64,000 nucleotides of DNA, taken from the NCBI GenBank assembly GCA_022494885.1, contig JAGVSM010001307.1, forward strand, positions 62,001 through 126,000, written 5' to 3'. The notes beneath the pieces are model-generated. The model made no database searches, had not been told where the DNA came from, and worked only from the letters and a program-made list of their open reading frames with translations. Position 1 is the stretch's first letter. Each line of letters starts with the position of its first letter. The DNA comes from Micrasema longulum. Its lineage: Eukaryota > Arthropoda > Insecta > Trichoptera > Brachycentridae. The translations under genes were made by a program, and so were the position numbers. Below, in pieces: positions 1 through 11,039 of this stretch.

Positions 1-429
1 AAATTGGGAAAAAATAGTATCTTAAGTAAATATGTTGATATAGAGAAAGTTTTTAAGCAAAAATCAACGTAAATCAAAAGAAAATATTCAAAAATTAATT
101 ACCAGTGAAAACTGACTCCTTTAACATCTTTGACGCTCCTATTGCTGCAACCAAACATACTGCAATTCAACATTGTCAATTTTTATTTATTATAATGTAA
201 ATATCCAAGTTGTTTACAAACAAAGCCAAACACAGCGACAAAAGCGTCCGTTAGGCGTCTGTTTTCAAACAAAACAAAATGGCCGCCAGCAGAGTAAAGT
301 CGCCAACCAACAACGCTTCCGTTCTATGAAACAGAGATAGGGCTTCTCTATAGCTGGGCGCATTATTATTCTGAGGCTATAACCTATGTGAAACTGTTAA
401 AATATTTTTTAAATCAATATTTCACGCTG
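1..429. other. Intron or upstream DNA of eIF2A with no recognised feature
   Basis: AT-rich sequence with one moderately GC-rich patch near 240-320. No reading frame or eIF2A homology was seen. Confidence 0.4.
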
Positions 430-620
430 ACCTTTCCAGAAATCAAACCTGGGACCTCAAGCATGGTAGGCGAACGCGCCGTCTACACTATAATGCAGAC
501 TTATCTCCACACAATTTCCCCTTTCAAGATAACCTGGGAGTAGCCATCGAGCTGAAGACACTTGTCCGAGATTCCGGTTCTATTTCACACACAGAACTGT
601 ACTGACAAAGAGTGTGTCAA
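430..620 (-). repeat. SINE-1, long-form copy, antisense, 3' tail missing
   Basis: Read on the minus strand, the upstream block (AGAACC..., TCGATGGCTACTC) is followed by the tRNA-like part ending in a degraded GGTTTGATTTC B-box. The copy ends about 20 bases before the eIF2A acceptor at 640, so the acceptor tract sits against the SINE. Confidence 0.75.
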
Positions 621-640
621 TTTTTCATTGATTGTTTTAG

Positions 641-791
641 GGAGATTCTTGCACATTCTACTGGAACGAGCGAGGAACCAGCGTTCTCTTCATGACGTCC
701 ACGGAAGTAGACAAGACTGGCGCCAACTACTACGGCCGCCAGACCCTTCACTACGCCAGCACCAAGGGAGACACGAGCCTGGTGCAGCTGT
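641..791 (+). CDS. eIF2A: eIF2A, first visible exon
   Basis: The exon follows acceptor TTTTAG and ends before donor GTACGT. It is 151 bases, enters in phase 0 and leaves one base (T) for a split Ser codon. It encodes visible residues 1-50, including the family signature TEVDKTGANYYG. Confidence 0.9.
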
Positions 792-3700
792 GTACGTACA
801 CCCAATTATTGGCACATTTCATTACTTCAGAGTAATGAAAGAGTGGAAAATTTCACATATTCTTCATTAAAATTTGATTATGAAACATTGAATTTATTTT
901 ATTAGTCAGCATAAGTTGTGTTTGTTTTTTTTCCAAATGAACAGAACTCTTTTCATCTTGGACATGACAACAAAAATACAACAAATTATTTAAGTTTGTA
1001 AGGTAAAATTCTTGATGTAAGTTCATTGTAATTTATTATAGAAATAAAAGACGAGTAATACTTTAATCCACAAATTTGGAATTTAATTTACTCTCATATA
1101 ATTTTAAATTATCTATCCTTACTGTTTTGTATAAATAATAATAATAATGGTTTATTAACAAAAATTACAATTTCTTTATCTACTACATACATACTTAGGT
1201 AATAGATTTCTCTGGATTATGTCTAGTCTGCCTAACTAGGTACGACCTGTTTAAAGGCAGACATTTTTATGCAAAAATAAACAATAACATGACTACCTAC
1301 TAGTTAATTTATTATAAAGTTATACAATATATCTACCAAATACATTGAATTTCTTAATAATGATACCAGTCTCGAAGATTTAGCGAAAGTGATGAAACCG
1401 GTCACTGGATGTTCCAAATTTGTGGATTTGTGGTATCACTTGTCTTTTATTTCTACAATAAATTACAACAAATCAGTCAATAATGTATTCTGCTTCATTA
1501 TTTTACAACAATAGTAAATGATTCACAGCATCTTAACCCTACACTGTGCAAATATCGCAAGCAGCTTTGACTGCTTTATTCCCTCGATTGAAGATTTATC
1601 CCCTTGATTGAGAAGGGCATGTCGAAAATGCTCATTTTTGTGTATTGACATTCCATTTATTTATTTGTTCTTTTACAATTATTTATATATTACTTTTTTT
1701 TTAAAGCTGGACTTAGTACAGGGTACCGACCCTAGTTAGACTGGCAACGATACAATAATTTTAAAAAATATATTAACATTTAACATACTCTGTAACAGGG
1801 CTGCCACGTGCCAGTAGTTTTTTTGGCTTTCATTAAAAATATGATTATTCGCTGTTTGGCAGTCTTGATCTGTATTTAGGTATGTTCATCTTTTTTTTAT
1901 TGTACACTGAATTTTACCTATTTTTTTTGTTCGTTAGTTTGAGTGTAAACTGTTTTTGTAAACAAATAAATGTTAATAAATGATCACATATACAATATCT
2001 TTGTTTTTCAGCCAAAGAGGGGCCAATCTACGATGTGGGGTGGAGCCCCAAGGGGCTGGAGTTCTGCGTGGTGTACGGCACGATGCCCGCCAAGGCGACG
2101 CTTTTCAACCTCAAGTGCAACCCGGTGTTTGAGTTCGGCACGGCGCCGCGCAACTGCCTCTACTACAGCCCGAGCGGGGCGCGACTGCTGCTGGCTGGCT
2201 TCGGGAACATCCAGGGCCGCTTCGAGGTGTGGGACACGGAGTCCAAGCGCCAGCTGCAGACCGCCGACGCCCCCGACTCCACGGGGCTCGCCTGGGACCC
2301 GCGATCCGAGTGCTTTATCACTTACATCACCGCCCCGCGCCTCAGGACCGACAACGGGTAAAACTAATTATAAAATTGATCGCTTTGTAACATTCTCTAT
2401 TCTGTCTATTTGTGAAATATTTGTCCCGGATCCTTGTTACTCCAGACGGAAGTGATCACAATAGGGAAATATCAGGTTTTTTTTTTTACAGTGGAGTAAA
2501 AATATTTTTTATATATTATTTATTGTTTCAGCATTTACTTTGTGGAAAAACATTTTGAATTTATTTCAAATGAAACACTTTGTAATTTTTACCACATAAA
2601 AGTTTAATATCTGTACCTCAGATGCAGACGGATGCTGATCCAGTTTATGATCATGTCCATTAATTTTGAGGAAATGTAAGTCTTATAATAAATGAACCAA
2701 TGTTTTAAGATACTGAATATACAAATTAATGTTACAAGTTGTTAGAAATCACTTGGAGAAAGTAGATTCTTTAGGCTTGTATTGAACATTTTACGTTTGG
2801 ATTTGCATACGTCTGCCTCTGAGGTACAGACATATTATAACACAACTAATTTCCGATATTTTGAATAACCCATCATCAGCTGTAAATATAAATTAAACTA
2901 AAATATATACACAGATTATATAGTCCTTAAAATATATCTTGATTAGAATGACAGTTGTCAGCAAAAGTGAGGACATAACTTTGTAGTAACGTCTAAGGAG
3001 TGATTTATATTGACACACGAAAAATCATTAGTATCTGGCATGTTAATTAATTTTTTAAATATAGTTCTTGACATATAAATCAACATAATTATATAAAATC
3101 AGGTTTAAAACGAAAAAAAACTAAAATGAACCTAATTATTAACGACGTTCTTACAAGGTTACGTCATTTTGCAAAAATGTTAAAGATGACACAAATTGAT
3201 TAACGTAAATCGATCGAATAAAACATAATTCATTTGTTATTCATGAAAAAAAGTATTTAATGTCTTATTTTTTAGTAAATAATTGTCTTAAACACACTAT
3301 AATCGGCTTGTTTTTGCGTTTTTATATAAATTTTTGGAAACAGAGTCTCACATTTGCATGAAAAAACTGATGAAATCAATTTGATCAGTGATCAGTACTT
3401 TCCCATCACTAGTGACATTAGCAGTCATTTTAATCAAGCTATATTTTAAGGACTATGGGTACTGATAGGATTAGAAAATATCGAAATACAAAGAAGTTTA
3501 AATTCTGAGAAAACTTAAATGAATAATATCTTCTCCCCTGCTATCAATATTCCCCATAATTAGGAAAACCCCACCCTTCCACCCTTCCATCCTTCCACCC
3601 TTCCACCCGACCCTATCAGTACCCCAGTACTATTTACACCTGAAGACGGGTAATTCAGAATACCTGCAACTAGTTGTGTCATAATATAAACTCTTATCTG

Positions 3701-6700
3701 GTAAAAATTACAAAGTGTTTCATTTTAAGTAATTTCAAAATAATTTTTACTACTTATCATCATCATCATTCCCTTGCTGCACCTAATGGCGCATAGGGCG
3801 CTAGATTGGTACACCAATCGCACCATATTTCGATAAATTTTGTCGCATGAAGGTAAGGTGATCAGCCTTACGCTTAAGGTGTCTACACTACAATATTTTA
3901 TATTTCTGGACTGACACCTTAAGCGTAAGGTTGATCACCTTACCTTCATGTGACAGATGATCGATATACGCCCGTACCATTGGGGGCAGACCATAATTTC
4001 AAAACCGTGTAAAAAGAGGTTCCGGTGTACTATTAAATTATTTTGTTTTTATAAATGATCCAATATGGGGTATGTTGGGGAACAAATAAAAACTGCTTGT
4101 TCCTCCAAAATTACAACCGAGTAAATAAAAGAGAATAGAGAAAAAAAACAACTACAGCAATATCACCCATTTTAAACGTGTTTTACTCTAACGTGTAGTT
4201 TCTGTGTATTTCCTTCCAGATTCAAAGTTTGGCACAGCTCCGGCACCCTGATGCACGAGGTGCGGTGGCCGCAGGGCGGAGAGATGTACGAGGTGTGCTG
4301 GCAGCCCGGCTCCTTCCCGCCCAGCTCGCTGGCCACCAAGAAGCCCAAGGCGGCCGAGCCTTCGCGGCCCCCGACCAGCAAGATTGCCTACAGGTACCCA
4401 CCGAGAACCCTGTAAATATCTACAACATCGCACCCCCGCTGGAAAATTGTCGCAACTCAAAAATGGTGACTTTTGAGTTAAATATTTGGTGTATAACTTT
4501 GCTTCTGTCGTTTTTCTGTAGATGGCTTCAGCGGTAATTAGTGGTCGAAATAAATAGATCATGCAATAAACTTGGGCATCTGTCAACACAAACTCGTAAA
4601 ATCATTAGTTGATTTGTGTCTGCATCATGTTAATCTCGATTGAAAATGTCAGTTTACGATCCAAATTCTTGTCATTTGCGGGTGGTTTTTTATTTTCTGC
4701 TTTAGTATGAAGAAATCTATGGCTGAGGCTCATCGAATGCTCTCAAATACTTATGGTGAGGCCGCTATTAGTGAAGTGAGTGAGTCGTGAGTGGTTTCAT
4801 CGCTTCAAGAACGGTGATTGTGGAAGATTGAAGATTTTCAAATATGCAGAATTGGAGGAATTACTTGAAAAAGACTTGTGTCAAAGTCAAGAGGAATTGG
4901 CACGATCATTGGGAGTGACTCAACAAGCAATTTTGAAACGCCTCAAAACCATGGGAATGATTAAGAAGCAAGGAAATTGGGTGCCGTAAACGTTGAAACC
5001 GAGAGATGTTGAACGACATTTGTTTGCTTGTGAACAGTTGCTTGACTCCATTTTAAAGACATACTTGAAAACGTTGAAATGGGAAGTCTTACCCCACCTG
5101 CAGTATTCTCTAGATGTTGCTCCCTCTGACTATCACTTGTTTCGATCAATGGCATACGACCTGGCTGACCAGCACTTCCGGTCTTATGAGGAACTAAAAA
5201 ATTGGACCGATTCGTGGATCGCTTTAAAAAATTACCAGGTTTTTCAACGAAAGACTCATATGCTGTCTGAAAGAAAGATGGGAGAAGTAGTGGCCAGCAA
5301 TGGATAATACTTTGAATGATAAATGTATAACCAGTTTTTTACAATAAGGCCTCGAATTTTGGAAAAAAAAAACAGCAGAAGAAAGTTGTTCACCTAATAT
5401 ATATTCAGTAAAAGTCCATTGATTAGAACAACGAAAATGACATGTGTATTTTTTGTGTAATTCTCAGTCCCTTGATTGAATTTTGTTAGTAAATTCTACT
5501 GTAAATTTGTAAAAACGTATTTTTTGTATTTCGTAAAGTTCTTAACAAAAAAGTTTCAATAAAATAAAATAATTCGAAATTTCCACTTTTGATTCCGCAC
5601 GATATCCTTTTAACAAAACTTATCCCTTTTGACATTATTTTTCTTTCTTAAAAGCATTCCAAAATCTGTTGAATTCATCTGGCATTTAAATGGTTTACAA
5701 GATAAATGGTAATTTCGCAGGCCACCAAATGCCCGAGGCACAGAGAATACCTTCAAATTGCACGATGATGTGGAACTTCCTCACAAACCTGGACAGAACG
5801 CTCTCGGAGATGGTAAGTTACGGACTGAACTAAATGTTTAACTGATCGATTAACTGCTCGAGTAATTAAGACTGACTGTGTAATTAAGGGTCCTACTAGT
5901 TTTATACTAATTGTCCATTTTGTTATCTTTACTTCTTAGTGGCGAATTTTCTATTTCTCTGACTGTCCATGAGTGTCAGCAATTTGACACTTTAATTTTG
6001 ATATTGTTTAAATACAAGAAATGTGTGATTTAATTTCTGCACTGTCCTTAAGACGACAGTAGGTCAGATGGCTGTGGGTTTTATATTCCCCGCAGTCCCG
6101 TATATTTGTCCAGTCCAGTGGCAGTGGTAACAATGAGTGGTATGTGCGGCAGGTCCGTCCAAGGCCGCCCTGAAGCAGAAGAAGAAGCGAGAGGCGCGCA
6201 AGGCCCGCAAGGCCGAGGAGCAGGTGGGCGTGGTGGGCGAGGGTGGCGGCGGAGGCGGCGACGCTAGCAGCGGGGAGGAGTCAGGTCCGCGCGGGGGGCG
6301 CACGTACGAGCAGCGCCAGCGCGCCCCACAGCACCAGGACCCCGAGAAGGACAAAAAGATCAAAAACATTATTAAGGTACGATTCCAATTTATTTTATAA
6401 GTATTTAGAATATTCCTACTTTTCGATCATTTGAAGAATTAGAAAAATCTTGCGGCCTGTTGAACGAAGAAATTCCCATATTAATAGTATGGAGAAGGTT
6501 CAACACAAGTTTTTAAGGTTCATTCATTTTAAGTTCAATATTCCCATTGAAGAACTCGACTATAAATGCATAGCTTTGTGGTTCAGTGTTGTTTTGTATG
6601 AATCATTATCAGCAGATCTCGGCTCTTCTCAAAATTGAAGTTTTTTATTCAATCTTTTTCGTTACCAAATCAGTATTTTGTTGAAGTGTAAATTTGAAAT

Positions 6701-7198
6701 GTCTATTTATTTCACAGTTTAAAATGTACAGAGGTTCTTTGTTTCAGGTCCCGACTAGTATAGACGAGACATTTAGAGTTTTCAAAAGCGCAACAAAGAC
6801 AAATAAAAAGTCAACCACCTATTTTTTTTTCTACTGACTGGTTTCAAAGCTTTGCAAGCTTTTTTATCAAGATATACTTAACTAATTAATTCTATCCTCT
6901 TTTATTTTATCAATGTCTAATGAAAATTTATGCTGCGTATGGAGCTAATAAACCGAGCCTTTTTGTCTTGTACCTTGATAAAGAAGCTCATATAGCTATA
7001 TATAATAACCACAAAGTTAGTGCTTCAAATATAAAATTTAAACTATCAATATTTTGACTTTGTTTGTTTTAGAAACTGGAAGCCATCGCGAAGCTGAAGT
7101 CTGACAAGTTGGAAGGAAAGCCCCTAGACCTGAACCAACTGGCCAAGATTGGCAAGGAGAACGATCTACTCAAGGAGCTCGGAGAACTAAATTTATGA
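641..7198 (+). CDS. eIF2A: eIF2A, eukaryotic translation initiation factor 2A (3' part, six exons)
   Basis: Joined coding exons are 641-791, 2012-2357, 4220-4393, 5721-5812, 6153-6376 and 7073-7198 (TGA). They total 1113 bases, i.e. 370 residues plus stop. The encoded pieces match the family in order: a WD/beta-propeller part (WNERGTS, STEVDKTGANYYG, GPIYDVGW, MPAKATLFNLKCNPVFEFG, PRNCLYYSPSG, LAGFGNIQG, FEVWD, APRLRTDNG), then VCWQPGSFPP, a low-complexity linker with AYRPPNARG, a Lys/Arg/Ala-rich stretch, and the C-terminal DPEKDKKIKNI helix. eIF2A is a cytosolic factor linked to Met-tRNAi delivery and non-canonical initiation. The N-terminal part of the propeller lies upstream of the window; no further exon was recognised in 1-640. 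Exons are GC-rich and introns AT-rich. Identification is very sure; exact junctions are inferred from consensus and phase. Confidence 0.95.
1026..1469. mobile_element. MITE-like element with about 55 bp inverted ends, in an eIF2A intron
   Basis: The left end (TTGTAATTTATTATAGAAAT and on to a TTTGGAA motif) is repeated inverted at 1412-1469 with a few changes. The body is non-coding. A degraded relative of its right arm lies near 30815-30905. Confidence 0.65.
1470..1665 (+). repeat. Dispersed repeat, copy 1 (partner at 43430-43625)
   Basis: The two stretches share long blocks such as AGTCAATAATGTATTCT and a GCTTTGAC...CTTTAT...TTGATTGA segment, in the same orientation. The family is unclassified. 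Confidence 0.6.
2012..2357 (+). CDS. eIF2A: eIF2A, second visible exon (propeller blades)
   Basis: Acceptor TTTTTCAG, donor GTAAAA. The first two bases complete the split Ser codon and the last two (GG) begin a Gly codon. It encodes visible residues 52-165, the best conserved propeller part, including MPAKATLFNLKCNPVFEFG and LLAGFGNIQGRFEVWD. Confidence 0.93.
2921..3455. mobile_element. TIR element beginning TAGTCCTTAAAATATA, complete copy
   Basis: The left terminus TAGTCCTTAAAATATATC pairs with an inverted right terminus ending TATTTTAAGGACTA; about 40 bases of each end are complementary. TA at both outer ends fits a TA target duplication of Tc1/mariner type. Other copies are at 24250-25008 (with a SINE inside) and 48048-48136 (partial). 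Confidence 0.75.
3565..3610 (+). repeat. Short tandem repeat, CACCCTTC period 8
   Basis: About five imperfect CACCCTTC units in an eIF2A intron, one with CATCCTTC. Confidence 0.7.
3762..3975. repeat. Two SINE-1 tail fragments in inverted arrangement
   Basis: Minus-oriented SINE-1 tail (3762-3883) faces a plus-oriented piece (3913-3975). Arms 3846-3883 and 3913-3950 pair with only one mismatch over a 29-base loop, so this is also a strong hairpin. Confidence 0.75.
4220..4393 (+). CDS. eIF2A: eIF2A, third visible exon (end of propeller)
   Basis: Acceptor TTCCAG, donor GTACCC. It opens by completing GGA (Gly) and leaves AG for an Arg codon. It encodes visible residues 167-223: FKVWHSSGTLM, VCWQPGSFPPSS, then a Lys/Ala/Pro linker. 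Confidence 0.92.
4707..5330 (+). pseudogene. mariner transposase, internally deleted
   Basis: N-terminal MKKSMAEAHRMLSN, then after a one-base shift SREWFHRFKNGD, a helix-turn-helix region (CQSQEELARSLGVTQQAI), WVP followed by an in-frame stop, and KPRDVERHLFACEQLL. The sequence then jumps to ILKTYLKTLKWEVLPH, APSDYHLF and ADQHFRSYEE. The segment with the first two catalytic Asp residues is gone; the third (APSD) remains. It is a dead, non-autonomous copy in eIF2A intron 4220/5721. Inverted ends were not identified. Confidence 0.9.
5721..5812 (+). CDS. eIF2A: eIF2A, fourth visible exon (linker)
   Basis: Acceptor TTTCGCAG, donor GTAAGT. It completes Arg and encodes RPPNARGTENTFKLHDD and onward (visible residues 225-254), the linker after AYRPP that is typical of the family. 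It leaves one base (G). Confidence 0.9.
5815..6120 (+). repeat. Dispersed repeat, copy 1 (partner at 56035-57150)
   Basis: Shared blocks include GACTGTC...GTCAGCAATTTGACA, TTCTGCACTGTCC and AGGTCAGATG, in the same order in both genes' introns. The partner copy is split by a LINE fragment, so this copy shows the pre-insertion state. Confidence 0.65.
6153..6376 (+). CDS. eIF2A: eIF2A, fifth visible exon (basic and Gly-rich region)
   Basis: Acceptor GCGGCAG, donor GTACGA. It encodes visible residues 256-329: PSKAALKQKKKREARKARK, a Gly-rich run (GGGGGGD), then DPEKDKKIKNIIK. It ends in phase 0. The Lys/Arg-rich segment corresponds to the charged C-terminal region of eIF2A. Confidence 0.92.
7073..7198 (+). 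CDS. eIF2A: eIF2A, last exon
   Basis: Acceptor TTTTAG, then AAA CTG GAA. It encodes KLEAIAKLKSDKLEGK, LDLNQLAKIGKENDLL and KELGELNL followed by TGA, the coiled C-terminal helices of the family. Confidence 0.93.
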   Translation, partial: KLEAIAKLKSDKLEGKPLDLNQLAKIGKENDLLKELGELNL

Positions 7199-7850
7199 TA
7201 AGCTCGTACAATCTAGTACCATCTTTGCACAGCCCGCTAGATGCGGCGATAGCTTGAAATGAAACAGTGTAAAAACTACATAATCTCGCAACGATCGAAC
7301 GCTAATTCCCTGAACGGTGTATGTATATTCTATATAAAAATGTTTGTGATAAAACTGTAGTATCATTATATAAAAAAATATATACTCACCAACATGGTAC
7401 ACAGAGTTCCTACACCTGTCTTCTCATTCCATTCTTCTTTTCTATACTTAATCATAGCATTCCCCGCCCATCGGTCTCTGCATCGGTACTCCGATGGCAG
7501 TGTATCAGTTTATTATATACACAAAGGTAAGATGATTACTCACAGGCATAACACAAGTACTGAAATCCTGATGACTCCACGATGGGAGTTACTTATTATA
7601 AGCAAGGTTAATATTTACTGCAAAAGGTATTTTCTTTTAAACTCTTAAAAGGCTTCATTCATTTGCACGCAGTGCTGTAACATTGTGTTACCTCAAGCAA
7701 AGTACAGAATGTTCTGGAGTTCAGACATTGATAAAAAAAATTACACCGAGACATACTGTCAAATAATTCATTTTCCATAATTTATAAAAATTATAATTTG
7801 ATTTAGGCTGTTAGAGCAAAATAAATTTATAATAATAAATACGCTGGTCA
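7199..7850 (+). other. Probable eIF2A 3' UTR and polyadenylation region
   Basis: The stretch after the stop codon is AT-rich and has no coding sign. AATAAA hexamers occur near 7820 and 7834, just before the pogo-type element that starts at 7873. The transcript end is inferred, not seen. Confidence 0.45.
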
Positions 7851-7872
7851 TTTACTTTTATTTTTTTATATA

Positions 7873-8812
7873 CAGTCAAACTCGGTTATAACGATCACGG
7901 AAATAGCAAGATCTCGGATGTAACGAGGAAACATTAGTTTTACATTTTAGTTCATGGTTTTCCCCATACAATTATTCACTGTTATAATGAGCTACTTCTC
8001 GGACATACCGAACAAAAATATTGTCAAAAATTATACAAAAAAATTTCAATTGTTAAAAACATGCTCGAAATAAGAATCTAAGTAATAAAATCTAAACGGT
8101 CGGCTAACATTAAGGATAAATACCACCGGGCGTTGGGATCAGATTATGTTTATGATAGCTATGTAAGTACCTAATTGGATTTTTGCCAACAATATTGAAA
8201 AATGAATACACATGGTTTTAAAAAAAATCCAAGCTTTGTGAACTTAGTAAATGCCGTTTCGGCACATTGTTACAATTTACAGCTGCTTTTGTAGTTTATG
8301 AATGACATGCTTGTTTCGGGGGTTTTTTAAGATTTTTTAATGTTCTAGGCTTATTTCAATACACAATAATCATTACTAGTGGGTGATATCAAATGAGTTC
8401 TAGACCAGATCAGTTAAAACCTAACCCCTGTAAAAAAATCTGTATGAATTATATGTACACATATGTATTTACTTGTTTACTTAGTGACAGTGTGCAATAG
8501 CGATTGTATACAAAAAAACCTTTCTCTGGTATAACGAGTAACGCTTATAACGAGCAAATAATATATTAAAAGTGTATCACACGCTTTATAACAGATGGAT
8601 AACCCCTGAAATAACCTTTGGAAGTCATAAATTTTACAAAAAAACTGAATTACTAACTAAGGCAAAAACTGATATATTAATACATAAAGTAAAAAAGTAA
8701 TAATCCTCTATTAGCTTAGTCATTACATCACTAGTATGGAGATGAATCAATAGTAAAGATCAATAACCGGATATATACAGATGACTGATGATTACAAAAT
8801 AAATTATGACTG
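7873..8812. mobile_element. pogo/Tc1-type MITE
   Basis: The left end CAGTCAAACTCGGTTATAAC is a terminus typical of pogo-like elements. The right end reads ATGACTG followed by TA. TA flanks both sides. Two more TATAACGAG-like internal motifs lie near 8530-8560. No transposase remains. Confidence 0.6.
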
Positions 8813-8834
8813 TATATGAATAAATGCCAAAAAA

Positions 8835-8968
8835 GGAAGTTTCGAGACAAAACGTTTAAGTTTTCAAACCTCTTGGACTTTAAAATAAACTTACTAAGGA
8901 ATCTGCTATTTTATATAATGGTTTTCATTAATATTAAGTTATCACTTTATTTTCAGTACTTAACTGAC
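8835..8968 (+). repeat. Direct repeat flanking a LINE fragment, left copy
   Basis: It matches 9628-9765 over most of its length (TTTTCAAACCT/TTTTAGAC..., TTTTATATAAT, GGTTTTCATTAATATTAA, CAGTA.TTAACTGA). The LINE fragment at about 9000-9617 lies between the copies. Confidence 0.7.
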
Positions 8969-8999
8969 ATCCACCCTTTTCTTATTCTTGTTCTTAGAG

Positions 9000-9617
9000 G
9001 TAGTCGGTGCTATGCAAGCTCTTGACATTACTGCGACCTGTGAAGATCCGTAAAGTATCAGGCTAGTCGGTAGGGGGCGAGCTCTTTAACATCCTTAGGT
9101 TTAACCAGTTGTCCCCCGTCCCCCGAGGATAAGGCTCCTTTTATGATGTAAAGCATCACATTCTCATAGAATGTGTATAGGTGTTTCCTCACCTGCACTG
9201 CAGAACCTACATCTAGAAGTTTCGGAAAGGTTCATTCTAGCAAGAAATTTGTTTCAATCTGCAGTGCCCTGGGCGGGCTCTAGTGATAATCCTCACTTGA
9301 TTTCGGCTGAGCTTTATTAGGTCGAAAGCAAACCTTTGCGAGTACCCTTTTATGAGTTCCTTCGCATGGCGCTGACCAGGTGCTTTTTGCCAGAGCATTA
9401 CACTCTGCTTCCTGGCCCATGACCTAAACTCATTACGTGGAGGGCATTTAGGCAACCCACTGCAGGGCTCGGGGCCTGTTGGGGCTGTGTCAGCTCCCAG
9501 CCTTGCCAATTCGTCAGCTGCCTCGTTACCGCCGATGTTTGAGTGTCCATATACCCAAATTGATGTTACACTCACCGACGCAATTAAGCGTCCGTAGGCA
9601 CTCCAAGGTACATCCAC
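9000..9617 (-). pseudogene. Non-LTR retrotransposon fragment with RNase H-like domain
   Basis: The minus-strand frame at 9237-9617 reads VSVTSIWVYGHSNIGGNEAA and DELARLGADTAP, the C-terminal motif of RNase H as found in several insect non-LTR elements, then WARKQSVMLWQ and ARPGHCRLKQ. A stop follows, and the 3' part (to about 9000) is degenerate. A related 60-base piece lies inverted at 18950-19010. Confidence 0.8.
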
Positions 9618-9627
9618 CTTTTATCCC

Positions 9628-9765
9628 GTTTTGAGACAAAACATTTTTAAGTTTTCAAACTTTTTAGACATTAACAAAAACTTATAAAGGAACCTGCTGT
9701 TTTATATAATCTAGAATGGTTTTCATTAATATTAAATTGTCATTTTATTTCCAGTATTTAACTGA
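9628..9765 (+). repeat. Direct repeat flanking a LINE fragment, right copy
   Basis: See 8835-8968. The length (about 135 bases) is far beyond a normal target-site duplication, so segmental duplication or unequal exchange is more likely. Confidence 0.7.
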
Positions 9766-10234
9766 ACCTTTATCCCCTGTAGGCATTGATTTTTCTTGTT
9801 CACTTATCTTGGCAGAGCCTTCCTTCAAATTTTATTAAACAAAAATGTTGATCATGTGATCTAGAGATGCCACGAATAGTGATTTTGCTGAATACCGAAC
9901 ATTCTAATAAAAAATAATGATTCAAAGTAATTTCCTCTTAAATTTATGACACCACATTGTGTGTTTATGATATATAGCCTAAAATTAAGCTTACAAGCTT
10001 AGTAAAAACCAGGCATGGGCAACCTTTTGCTGGTCTGGGCTGGATTGCCAATTTACTTTAGAGTTGCAGACTGAAATATTAAAATAACACATTTTTAAAT
10101 GTCAACACGAACATAAATAAGTACTTAGTATCTTTCAACAAACCATAAGTAAAGATGGACCCATTACATCATTTAAGTAAATTGAATTATGATGTATTTT
10201 AGAAACGACTTCAAAGTTATGATTTCAATAATTA

Positions 10235-10684
10235 CACTGGTCTGCAAAAAAAATTATTCTCGAGCCCTGATACTATTCTTGTTGATTCTTATGAAAAATG
10301 ACTTCCTGAATCCGAATATAGCTTCTTTTTTCCTCTATCACCAGTCGTTTTCGGGCGAGCCCCCCATATTTTTATCACTTTTCGAGAGTAATTTTATGGC
10401 CATGAATTTGATTTGGAAGGTGAAAAGGATTATTTTAATTATTTTGGCTGTAAATAATAATAGATGTGAGGTTGTCGATGAGCTGAATCAGCTGGACACT
10501 TTTCATCATCGGTGGACGTATTATTTGATGGTCAAGGCTGTGGCTGGCAAGTCGGTGATGGAAAGTCAAAATAGGTGGGGAGGGGGCCTTCCACTGAAAA
10601 CGGGATCATATTCGGATTCAGGAGATCATTTTAAATAAGAATCAGCAGCAATGTTGTTAGGGCTGATTTTCATGCAGGCTAGTG
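10235..10684. mobile_element. MITE-like element with about 90 bp inverted ends
   Basis: The left end (CACTGGTCTGCA...) and the inverted right end (…GCAGGCTAGTG) pair over roughly 90 bases, including CCTGAATCCGAATAT and its complement. A 149-codon open frame crosses it (10189-10638) but runs through an inverted end and resembles no protein I know. Confidence 0.65.
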
Positions 10685-10873
10685 TTTTTATTGTATAAAA
10701 TAACTTTGACAAGAAAAAATTTTTTTTGGGTAAATTGAATGTTTTTTTCCTGGTCTGGGCTAATTAATTTCGAATCTTACATGGGATAAAAGTTGTGAAC
10801 AGTCAATGTGATTGTAAATTATATATTTTTTTTAGTTTTTTGTCAAAATTATTGTATGTATTTGCATTCTTAT

Positions 10874-11032
10874 GATTTACCTAAATATTTTATAGTGAAG
10901 GCCGTTTTCAACGAGTTGTAAATAACTCACTATAAGAAAATAGGAATCAAGTTGGGGTAGAGGGGGATTAAAACCATGGACCTTTGAGCCGTGAGTCCGA
11001 GACTCTTGCCATGGGGCCACAACCCGATTAAA
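10874..11032 (-). repeat. SINE-2 copy (tRNA Ser/Leu-like head)
   Basis: On the minus strand GGGTTGTGGCCCCATGGCAA, GACTCACGGCTCAAAGGTCC and a B-box-like GGTTTTAATCCC precede the tail (CTTGATTCCTATTTTCTTAT, AACTCGTTGAAAACGG). The other good copy is at 28957-29120. Confidence 0.75.
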
Positions 11033-11039
11033 AACAATT

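Noticed and set aside
1970..2455. 161-codon plus frame overlapping eIF2A exon 2
   Set aside because: Arg/Ser/Pro-rich out-of-frame reading of a GC-rich exon; the true frame matches eIF2A.
6450..6638. 62-codon plus frame after eIF2A exon 5 (PVERRNSHINSMEKVQHKFL)
   Set aside because: It resembles a short LINE C-terminal scrap (EKVQHKFLRF) in an intron rather than an alternative exon; too short to annotate firmly.
10189..10638. 149-codon plus frame as a possible gene
   Set aside because: It crosses the inverted end of a MITE, has no recognisable domain and no supporting splice or upstream signals.
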